Origin: Alphaproteobacteria bacterium
GTDB taxonomy: Bacteria; Pseudomonadota; Alphaproteobacteria; SHVZ01
NCBI GenBank assembly: GCA_016869375.1
Contig: VGEH01000018.1
Coordinates: 1-45,355 of the forward strand
Direction: 5' to 3'
Length of the DNA: 45,355 nt
Positions 1 through 7,925 of the stretch are shown piece after piece. A model generated the notes under the pieces. That model did no database searches and was not told the DNA's origin. It worked only from the letters and a program-made list of their open reading frames with translations. The stretch's first letter is position 1; the number at the start of each line of letters is the position of its first letter. The position numbers were made by a program, and so were the translations under genes.

Positions 1-1
1 C

Positions 2-1471
2 GAGCATCTCGGTCGCTGCGTCTATGGCGGCATGTTCGAGCCGGGCCACCCCAAGGCCGACAGGAACGGCTTCCGCAAGGACGTGCTGGCTCTCGTACGG
101 GAGCTGGCGCCGACGATCCTCCGCTATCCCGGCGGCAACTTCGTCTCCGGCTATAATTGGGAGGACGGCGTCGGTCCTGTTTCCAAGCGGCCGCGGCGCC
201 TCGACCTCGCCTGGATGTCGACCGAGACCAACGAGTTCGGCACCAACGAGTTCATCGACTGGTGCCGCGCTGCCGATATCGAGCCGATGCTGGCGGTCAA
301 TCTCGGCACCCGCGGGCCGGATGCCGCGCGCAACATGGTCGAGTACTGCAACCATCCCGGCGGTACGGCGCTCTCCGACCTCCGCAAGGCGCATGGCTGG
401 AAGAAGCCGCATGACGTCAAGTTCTGGTGCCTGGGCAACGAGATGGACGGGCCTTGGCAGATGGAGGCGAAGACGGCGACCGAGTACGGTCGGATCGCGG
501 TCGAGGCCGCCAAGATGATGAGATGGATCGACGGCTCGATCGAGCTGGCGGCTTGCGGCTCCTCGGGGCGGAAGATGGCGACCTTCGGCGCGTGGGAAGA
601 CACCGTGCTCGAGCACACCTTCGATCACGTCGAGTACATCTCTCTTCACACCTATCTGAACAACTACGCCGGCGACACCGAGGCCTTCCTCGCCAGCCCC
701 GACCTGATGGACAGCTTCATCGACGAGGTGGTGGCGATCGCCGACGCGGTCGCGGCGCGGCGGCGCTCCTCGAAACGGATCATGCTGAGCTTCGACGAAT
801 GGAACGTCTGGTACCGCACGCGCCGGAACCGCAACGAACGCGTGAAGTCGGGTTGGCCGGTGGCGCCGGAGATCCTGGAAGAGGTCTACAACATGGAGGA
901 TGCGCTCGCCTTCGGCGGGGCTTGCATCTCGCTCCTCAACCACGCCGACCGGGTCAAAGCCGGCTGCCTCGCGCAGCTGGTCAACGCAATCGCGCCGATC
1001 ATGACCGAGACCGGCGGGCCGGCCTGGCGCCAGACGATCTTCTATCCCTTCCAGCATTTCAGCAATTTCGGGCGCGGCCGCGTGCTCCGCGCCCAGGTCG
1101 ACTCGCCGACCTACAGCGCCAACTACTTCGACCCGAGCGGCCCTCAGGATCTCTACTTCCCGATTCCGGCGGCTCCCTACCTCAAGCTCTCTGCGGTCCA
1201 TGACGACAAAGGCGGTATGCTGACCCTGTTTGCGCTCAACCGCAGCCTGAACGAGGAGATGCCGCTCGTGGTGAACGCCAGCGGCTTCACGCGGCTCGCG
1301 GTTGAGGATGCGATCCAGCTCCGCGACAAGGACCTCAAGGCGGTCAATACCAAGGCGGCGCCCAACCGGGTGAAGCCGTCGGCGCTGACGGGATTGGAGA
1401 TCAAGCGCGATACGGTGAAGGCGAAGCTGCAGCCTGCCTCCTGGAACGTGATCCGGCTCAAGGTCGGCTGA
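2..1471 (+). CDS. alpha-N-arabinofuranosidase (GH51-like), 5' truncated by window edge
   Basis: Frame open from base 2 (EHLGRCVYGGMFEPGHP...); motifs RYPGGNFVSGYNWEDGVGP, CLGNEMDGPWQ, FDEWNVWY, C-terminal beta domain; stop at 1469-1471. Confidence 0.85.
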   Translation, partial: EHLGRCVYGGMFEPGHPKADRNGFRKDVLALVRELAPTILRYPGGNFVSGYNWEDGVGPVSKRPRRLDLAWMSTETNEFGTNEFIDWCRAADIEPMLAVNLGTRGPDAARNMVEYCNHPGGTALSDLRKAHGWKKPHDVKFWCLGNEMDGPWQMEAKTATEYGRIAVEAAKMMRWIDGSIELAACGSSGRKMATFGAWEDTVLEHTFDHVEYISLHTYLNNYAGDTEAFLASPDLMDSFIDEVVAIADAVAARRRSSKRIMLSFDEWNVWYRTRRNRNERVKSGWPVAPEILEEVYNMEDALAFGGACISLLNHADRVKAGCLAQLVNAIAPIMTETGGPAWRQTIFYPFQHFSNFGRGRVLRAQVDSPTYSANYFDPSGPQDLYFPIPAAPYLKLSAVHDDKGGMLTLFALNRSLNEEMPLVVNASGFTRLAVEDAIQLRDKDLKAVNTKAAPNRVKPSALTGLEIKRDTVKAKLQPASWNVIRLKVG

Positions 1472-1535
1472 TCGCTCGCTGGCGCCCGGCGCCGGGCTCC
1501 ACTAGTCTTCGCCGCCGATCACGGGGAGGAATGTC

Positions 1536-2456
1536 GTGGCGACGAAGACCTATACCGGCGTGTTTCCGATCCCGCCCACACCGTTCGCGGAGAATGGCGA
1601 TCTCGACCTCGAGGGCCAGAAGCGCGTCCTCGACTGTATGATCGACCAGGGCGTCGACGGCATCTGCATCCTCGCCAACTACTCCGAGCAGTTCCTGCTC
1701 TCGGACCAGGAGCGCGATGTGCTGGCCGATCTCTGCTACGGCCATGTGCGCGGCCGCGTGCCGATCATCGTGACGGTCAGTCACTTTTCGACCCGCATTG
1801 CTGCCGAGCGCGCCAGGCGGGCAGCCAAGTCCGGCGCGGCCATGCTGATGCTCATGCCCCCCTATCACGGCGCCACCTTGCGCGCGGGCGAGCAGGGGAT
1901 ACTGGAACACTTCGCGCGTATCGCGGACGCAGCGCAGATCCCGATCATGGTGCAGGACGCGCCCCTCAGCGGCACGGCGCTCTCCGTCGGCTTCCTCGCG
2001 CGCCTCGCCAAGGAGGTGCCACTGGTCAGCTACTTCAAGATCGAGGTGCCCGGGACGGCGGCGAAGCTCAAGGGCCTGATCGATGCCGGCGGAAAGGCGA
2101 TCGTCGGTCCCTTCGACGGCGAGGAGTCGATCACGCTCATGGCCGATCTCGATGCCGGCGCCAACGGCACCATGCCGAGTGCGCTGCTGCCGGAGCTGAT
2201 CAAGCCGGTGCTGGAGCATCATCGCGCCGGCCGCCGCAAGGAGGCGATGGCCGCCTATGCCCGCATCCTCCCGCTGATCAATTTCGAGAACCGGCAATGC
2301 GGACTTCGCGCCACCAAGACGGCGATGATGGCCGGTGGCGTGATCAAGAGCGATGCGGTCCGCCATCCGCTGGAGCCGCTGCCGCCTTTGGCACGGGCGG
2401 GACTGCTCGAGCTCGGAGCCGAACTCGACCTGATCGCGCTGCGCTGGGGCAAGTAG
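1536..2456 (+). CDS. dihydrodipicolinate synthase/N-acetylneuraminate lyase family protein (possible 2-keto-3-deoxy sugar acid dehydratase/aldolase)
   Basis: TIM-barrel aldolase pattern: GVFPIPPTPFAENGDLD, VDGICILANYSEQFLLSDQER, PIMVQDAPLSGT, YFKIEVPGT; adjacent to arabinofuranosidase. Confidence 0.8.
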   Translation: MATKTYTGVFPIPPTPFAENGDLDLEGQKRVLDCMIDQGVDGICILANYSEQFLLSDQERDVLADLCYGHVRGRVPIIVTVSHFSTRIAAERARRAAKSGAAMLMLMPPYHGATLRAGEQGILEHFARIADAAQIPIMVQDAPLSGTALSVGFLARLAKEVPLVSYFKIEVPGTAAKLKGLIDAGGKAIVGPFDGEESITLMADLDAGANGTMPSALLPELIKPVLEHHRAGRRKEAMAAYARILPLINFENRQCGLRATKTAMMAGGVIKSDAVRHPLEPLPPLARAGLLELGAELDLIALRWGK

Positions 2457-2458
2457 GA

Positions 2459-2917
2459 ATGCGCTTCATCTCGGCGCCGGCGAAGGACGACCTGGATGCC
2501 GTCCGCTTTTGGTTCAAGCGACTCTCCGAATGCGTTCAGGCGGTCGACTTCGAAGCTGCCTATCCGCTTTTCGCCGACGACCTCGTCGCCTTCGGCACCT
2601 TCAAGGACTTCGTCGAGGAGCGTCCGGCTGTCGTGAAGGAGCAGTGGAGCAACGTGTGGCCGACCATCCGCAACTTCCGTTGGAGGCTCGACGGGGTGAA
2701 GGCGATCGTGTCGGCGGACCGGCTTTCCGCGGTCGGGCTCGCGGTATTCGACTCCGACGGGTTCGCCGAGGACGGAAGCCGCTTCGACCGCCCGGGCCGG
2801 GCGACGGTCGCCTTTGCACGGAAATCCACCGGCGAGCCATGGGTCGCGGTGCATACGCATATGTCGCTCTTCCGCGGCACGCCAAGCCGATCCTTCGGCA
2901 AGTTCACGGGCCCTTAG
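2459..2917 (+). CDS. SnoaL/NTF2-like nuclear-transport-factor-2 fold protein
   Basis: ATG at 2459 directly after previous stop; about 150 aa, 'VRFWFKRLSECVQAVDFEAAYPLFADDLVAFGT...' and 'WVAVHTHMSLF' typical of ketosteroid-isomerase-like proteins. Confidence 0.6.
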   Translation: MRFISAPAKDDLDAVRFWFKRLSECVQAVDFEAAYPLFADDLVAFGTFKDFVEERPAVVKEQWSNVWPTIRNFRWRLDGVKAIVSADRLSAVGLAVFDSDGFAEDGSRFDRPGRATVAFARKSTGEPWVAVHTHMSLFRGTPSRSFGKFTGP

Positions 2918-3101
2918 ACGAAACAGGCAAGAGCCTGAGCGTTCGTTAAGACATTCCTTTGGCGTGGCGCGCGTGGAGGCCAGTGTTTAGAGTAAGCCCG
3001 TCCCGCGGACTGGGTGGCGATCCGCGGCAGGCAGGGGCTCCAGCGCCATTTCAATTCGCGTCCGGGAAGACCGTGGTGACGGCATCTGATAGCCGGGCAG
3101 A

Positions 3102-3884
3102 GTGGCGACGATGACACTGCCGATCCGTGTTGCGGCCATTCTCATCGTCATCCTCGGGGTGACGGTCGGCCTGACCACGATTCTCGCCGCCAACAAGTTC
3201 AAGCAAGGCCTCGGCGAGGTTCTCGACGCGCGATACCGGCTGATCATCAGCGATGTTGTCGCCACGATCGACACCAAGCTCGACCTCGGCGTCGACCTTG
3301 CCGACATGCATAACCTCCAGCCCTTGCTGGACCGATCGGTCGAGTCCGATTCGGCACTGCTCTACGTCGAGGTGCTGGATGCGGAGGGGATCGTTCTCCT
3401 GAGTTCCGACTCGAGCAATGTGGGTTTGCCGGCACCTCATTCCTGGCTCAGCGCGACCCGTGGGGCACGCGAGAGCGCCTGGCAGAGAAGCGAGGGCGAC
3501 ACCATCGTCCTCGGCCAGCCGGTGGTTGCCTCGTTCGGTGCCGTCGTCGGCACGGTCGCGCTCGGCTATTCGCGCGACGTCAGCGAGGACCGCGTCGACG
3601 AAGTGACCGAGACCTTCATGCATATCGGGGCCGGCGCGGTGATCTTCTTCGCGCTGGCGTTGATCCCGCTCGTGCTCATCCTGCTGCGGCCGGAGCGGCG
3701 CGCGCTTGCCGAGGCGGAGAAGCGGATCGCGGCCGCCGCCCGTGGTGAGGCGGTGCCCGATGCGCCGGGAAGCGATCCGCTGCTGTCGGCGGCCTGCGCC
3801 GGCGCCGTCGCGGCCTTTGCCGCGATCGAGCATATCCGAGGCGAGGCGGAGCGCCTCGACGAGGAGGGAGCGGAAGCCGGATGA
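3102..3884 (+). CDS. membrane-anchored periplasmic sensor protein (two TM helices, single sensor domain)
   Basis: N-terminal TM (VAAILIVILGVTVGLTTILA), extracytoplasmic domain, second TM (GAGAVIFFALALIPLVLILL), short cytoplasmic tail; overlaps next ORF (ATGA). Confidence 0.6.
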   Translation: MATMTLPIRVAAILIVILGVTVGLTTILAANKFKQGLGEVLDARYRLIISDVVATIDTKLDLGVDLADMHNLQPLLDRSVESDSALLYVEVLDAEGIVLLSSDSSNVGLPAPHSWLSATRGARESAWQRSEGDTIVLGQPVVASFGAVVGTVALGYSRDVSEDRVDEVTETFMHIGAGAVIFFALALIPLVLILLRPERRALAEAEKRIAAAARGEAVPDAPGSDPLLSAACAGAVAAFAAIEHIRGEAERLDEEGAEAG

Positions 3885-5929
3885 ACGACAGCGACCAGAC
3901 GCCCGCGCAGGCTTCCTTCCGTCGACTCTTTCTGGTGTCGACCGTTCTTCTGGTCGCCGCCGCGGCCGTCGCCGCGGTGCTGATGCTCCGGGTCTTCGTC
4001 GGCAACCTGACGCCCGAGATCGAGCGGAAGGCGGCAATGGTGGGCGAGGTGATCTCACGCCAGGTCAGCAGCGCGCTGGATCTCGGGATTCCGTTCGACC
4101 GGCTGCACGGCATGGATGCTTTCCTCGACCGCGTGCTCGCCGACAACCCGGACATCGACCACATCGCCGTTTCCGATCCATTCGGGAAGACGACTTACTC
4201 GCGCACCAGGCGTAGCGCAGCGGGTCAGGAGCGGGCGGAGACCGCATCCGGCGATGAGGGCCAGGTCCGGGTTCCCGTGAGCGGCGAGGGCCGGCCACGG
4301 GCGATGGTCGAGCTCGGGATCAGCCGCGCCGGCATCGAGAGCAAGATCTACGCGGTCGTCTTCGACATGGCGATCGTCCTTCTGGTCGCCGGTCTGTTCG
4401 CGTTCGAGCTGCTATCGCTCATTTTCCAGGTGTCGATCGTCGGGCCGCTATCTCGCCTGTGGAGCGCGTTCCGCGCCGCAGCGTCGGGCGACTTCACCAC
4501 GCGCGTCGCGGCGTCGGGCCAGCGCGAATGGGAGGTCGCCGCCGGAGCGTGGAACGACCTTATCCGGCGTCTCGCCGAAGCGTGGCAGCAGGTTGTCGCC
4601 GACGCAGAGAGCGTGCGAGCGACGCTGGCGGAGGCGGAGATCGGCCAGCGCCTCGGACGCCTGGTCGAGGAGACGCAGGCTCGGTTCCGCATGGCCGATC
4701 CGCTGCGGCTGAGGACGGTGGTTCGCGCGCAGGCCGTCGCTATCCGAGCGCCCGTCTTCGTCTTCATCATGGCCGAGGAGTTGAGCCGGTCGTTCCTTCC
4801 GGTCTTCATTCGCGACATCCGAGACCCAGGTTCGGCGCTGTCGCCGGAGCTCGCGGTCGGCGTGACCATGTCGGCCTTCATGCTCATGGTCGCGGTGGTG
4901 ACACCTTTCGCCGGCGTCATCGTCGCCAAGCTCGGCGTGCGGCGCATGTTCATGATCGGGGTCGTTCCGAGCGCGCTCGCCTATCTCGGTACGGCCTTCG
5001 CCGCCTCCATCGGCGAAGTGATCCTGTGGCGGGCACTGGCGGGTGTCGGCTACGCCGTCGTCTACATCGTCTGCCAGGGTTTTGTCGCGGGCGCGGCGAC
5101 CCCGCAACGCCGCGCGCAAGGCATGGCCCTGTTCATGGGGGCAGTGTTCGCGGCGGGTGTTTGCGGACCGGCGCTGGGCGGCGTCATCGCCGATCAGGTC
5201 GGGCCGCGGCCGACCTTTATCGTCTCGACCGGGCTCTGCCTCCTGTCGCTCATGCTGATCTACGCTCAGCTCCGCCAGCTCGGCGGCGGAGAGGTGCCGG
5301 AGCGGCGTCTGCGGCTCGCCGATTTCTCGCTCGTGGTGCGCAATCCTTCGTTCGTGGCGCTGCTTCTCTGCTCGGCAATGCCGGCGAAGATCGCCTTGAC
5401 CGGCGTTCTGTTTTATCTGGTGCCGCTCCTGCTGGCGAAGCTGGGCAGCACGAGCGCTGAGATCGGCCGCATCCTGATGATCTATGCGGGCTGCACCGCC
5501 CTTCTCACGCCGATCGCTGCCCGCGTCGCCGATCGCTGGCGACTGAACGGCTGGATGATCGCGCTCGGCGGCATGGTCTCGGGCCTCGGCATGCTGGCGA
5601 TCTTGCTCCGGGTCGACGCCTCGGCGGTGGTGATTGCGGTGCTGCTGCTCGGGCTCGGGCACGCCGCCAGCATCGCGCCGCAGCTCGCGGTGGTTCCAGA
5701 GATCACTGAGCGAGAGTGCCAGGTGCTCGGTGTCACGGCGGTTCTCAGCGTCTTCCGATCGATAGAGCGCATCGGGTCAGTGATCGGGCCATTGCTGGCG
5801 GCCGCCCTGGTCCAGATCGGAGGGGAGGCGCTGGCCATGGCGGCGATCGGCGCCTTCCTCATAGTGATGTCGCTCGCCTATGCGGCCTTCGGCCGGCCCA
5901 CCGCGATCGCGGCGGAGGCACGATCATGA
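3881..5929 (+). CDS. sensor domain-HAMP-MFS transporter fusion protein
   Basis: 682 aa: N-terminal TM + extracytoplasmic region + TM + HAMP-like segment (IVGPLSRLWSAFRAAASGDFTTRV) followed by a 12-TM MFS-like domain (VIVAKLGVRRMFMIGVVPSALAYLGTA, GPALGGVIADQVGPRPTF). Confidence 0.75.
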   Translation: MNDSDQTPAQASFRRLFLVSTVLLVAAAAVAAVLMLRVFVGNLTPEIERKAAMVGEVISRQVSSALDLGIPFDRLHGMDAFLDRVLADNPDIDHIAVSDPFGKTTYSRTRRSAAGQERAETASGDEGQVRVPVSGEGRPRAMVELGISRAGIESKIYAVVFDMAIVLLVAGLFAFELLSLIFQVSIVGPLSRLWSAFRAAASGDFTTRVAASGQREWEVAAGAWNDLIRRLAEAWQQVVADAESVRATLAEAEIGQRLGRLVEETQARFRMADPLRLRTVVRAQAVAIRAPVFVFIMAEELSRSFLPVFIRDIRDPGSALSPELAVGVTMSAFMLMVAVVTPFAGVIVAKLGVRRMFMIGVVPSALAYLGTAFAASIGEVILWRALAGVGYAVVYIVCQGFVAGAATPQRRAQGMALFMGAVFAAGVCGPALGGVIADQVGPRPTFIVSTGLCLLSLMLIYAQLRQLGGGEVPERRLRLADFSLVVRNPSFVALLLCSAMPAKIALTGVLFYLVPLLLAKLGSTSAEIGRILMIYAGCTALLTPIAARVADRWRLNGWMIALGGMVSGLGMLAILLRVDASAVVIAVLLLGLGHAASIAPQLAVVPEITERECQVLGVTAVLSVFRSIERIGSVIGPLLAAALVQIGGEALAMAAIGAFLIVMSLAYAAFGRPTAIAAEARS

Positions 5930-6939
5930 CGCGCCGTCGGATCCCGCGCCGTACGGCGCTCGCCCTTGCGCTCGGCGGAGCGGCCAGCGCGATCGGAGCG
6001 CCGGCGATCGCGCAGCGGGCACGCGGCCCCCGCGTCTACATGGTCACCTTCCGGGGTTGGACCGACAGCGATCAGGGCTTCAAGGATTATTTCGAGCGCC
6101 GGCGACTGCCGATCGACATCGTTCATCGCGACGTCGGCGGATCGACCGCGCGGCTTCCGGATGTCGTTCGCGAGATCAAGTCCGAGAAGCCCGATCTGGT
6201 CTATGCGTGGGGAACCGGCGTGGCGCTCGGCATCATGGGAACGGCTGCCGCTCCCGATCCGGCGCGCTTCGTCACGGACATCCCGGTCGTCTTTCTCAAT
6301 GTGACTGACCCGGTGGGCAGCGGCATCATCCGCGACCTCAACCCGACCCGGCGCAATATTGCAGGGTCCACTTTCCTGGCGCCTGTCTCCTCACTGCTGC
6401 AGGCGTTGCAGTCCTATCGCCCGGTCTATCGCCTCGGCGCCATCTACAATCCTTCCGAGGCGAACTCGGTCGCGATCATCAACGAGGTGCGCGATCAGGG
6501 AAAGCAGGCGAACATCACCTTGATCGAGCGCCCGGTTCCGCTCCGCGGCTTGGAGCCTGATCGCGACGCTGTGCCGCGGCTTCTCGACGAACTCGTCGCC
6601 GAAGGCGCGCAGTTCCTCTTCATGCCGCCGGACAGCTTCCTGTCGCGCCGCGTCGAGCAGGTGACGGAGGAGGCTCTGAATCGAAAGCTGCCGGCTTTCG
6701 CTGCGGCAGAAGGGACGTTGGGAGCCGGCCAGGCGCTGATGGGGCTGATCAGCCGCTATCACAGCATCGGTCAGCTCGCCGGGCTGCAGGCCGATCAGAT
6801 CCTTTTCCAGGGAGCCGATCCGGGAAGCCTACCGATCGGCAGCCTCAGGCGTTTTTCACTGGTTCTTCGCATGGCGGTGGCCAGGCGGCTCGAGCTCTAT
6901 CCGCCGATGCTGCTGCTTCGCGTCGCCGAGAGTATCTGA
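5926..6939 (+). CDS. ABC transporter substrate-binding protein (TrpX/PF04392-like)
   Basis: ATG at 5926 overlapping previous stop; signal-peptide-like N-terminus (RRTALALALGGAASAIGAPAIAQ); periplasmic-binding fold motifs (DIPVVFLNVTDPVGSGI, LGAIYNPSEANSVAIINEVRDQGKQ). Confidence 0.75.
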   Translation: MTRRRIPRRTALALALGGAASAIGAPAIAQRARGPRVYMVTFRGWTDSDQGFKDYFERRRLPIDIVHRDVGGSTARLPDVVREIKSEKPDLVYAWGTGVALGIMGTAAAPDPARFVTDIPVVFLNVTDPVGSGIIRDLNPTRRNIAGSTFLAPVSSLLQALQSYRPVYRLGAIYNPSEANSVAIINEVRDQGKQANITLIERPVPLRGLEPDRDAVPRLLDELVAEGAQFLFMPPDSFLSRRVEQVTEEALNRKLPAFAAAEGTLGAGQALMGLISRYHSIGQLAGLQADQILFQGADPGSLPIGSLRRFSLVLRMAVARRLELYPPMLLLRVAESI

Positions 6940-6948
6940 GGCTCGACG

Positions 6949-7917
6949 ATGTCGATCGAAAGCGCGCTCACGGTCCTGACCTCCCGCCTCGCTTCGCAGC
7001 GGCGTCTGCGTTATGCGCAGCCGGACCAGGCGAGGATCAAGGTCAACCTCTACACCGACAGCGAAACACGAGCGGTCGCGGCCGCCGTCGCGGATCTCGA
7101 GTCTTCTGGGTTCCCGTCCCGTGTCGATTGCCTGATGGTAGGTGACAGCTATCTGATGACCCACCTCGGTCGAGACTCGACCCGTGTCGAGGGCGAAGCC
7201 GAGCAGGCTCGGGTGTTCGAGATGATGGTAGGCCTGGTTCGCGCGGTCGCGCGCGAGATCAAGGCGTTCCCCGGTGACCCTCGCCCATGGCTTCTCGCCG
7301 ATCTCCCGGATGGCGCGATGGCGACGGAAGCGAAGGCGCTCGACAGCATCGCGCGGATGATCGATGCCGGTGCCGAGGCGGTGAAGGTGGAGGTTCTCAC
7401 GCCCGCAGTCTTCGATGTCATCGCCAAGGCTGCGGCGCGAGGCATTCCGACGGTCGCGCACATCGGCTACAAGCCGCAAGCTGGCGCCAACCGAAAATAC
7501 GGCGACAATGAAGAGGAGGCGAGATCGCTGCTCGCCGAAGCCGGACAAGCGCGCGCCGCGGGGGCAATCGGACTCGTCCTCGAGCGAGTGTCGCAGCCGG
7601 TCATGGCGCTCATCACGCGCCCGCACGAGCGGGGGCTTCCGGTCTGGGCGATCTTCTGCGGGCAGGCCCCCGGTGCCGGCCAGAGCCTCAATGTCTTCGA
7701 CAGCGTCATCCGACCGAACTTCGCCAATTTCGGCTTCCCGCCGACATCGACCCTGGCGAGGTCGGAGTTTCCGGACGCCTACACGGAAGCGGCCATCAGG
7801 GGCCATTTCCTGGCGCTGCTTCGGCACACATATGCCGGCACGTTTCCGCCGCGGCTGGCCTCCGCCCTCGATGCCTCGGCGCTCGCTCGTCTCGGCGACA
7901 TCGACGTCTGGAGATAG
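6949..7917 (+). CDS. PanB-like (3-methyl-2-oxobutanoate hydroxymethyltransferase family) protein
   Basis: PanB-like motifs VDCLMVGDSYLMTHLGRDST, LLADLPDGA, AGAEAVKVE, IPTVAHIGYKPQ, GLVLERV; spaced 9 bp after previous stop. Confidence 0.75.
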   Translation: MSIESALTVLTSRLASQRRLRYAQPDQARIKVNLYTDSETRAVAAAVADLESSGFPSRVDCLMVGDSYLMTHLGRDSTRVEGEAEQARVFEMMVGLVRAVAREIKAFPGDPRPWLLADLPDGAMATEAKALDSIARMIDAGAEAVKVEVLTPAVFDVIAKAAARGIPTVAHIGYKPQAGANRKYGDNEEEARSLLAEAGQARAAGAIGLVLERVSQPVMALITRPHERGLPVWAIFCGQAPGAGQSLNVFDSVIRPNFANFGFPPTSTLARSEFPDAYTEAAIRGHFLALLRHTYAGTFPPRLASALDASALARLGDIDVWR

Positions 7918-7925
7918 GCGCGTCG

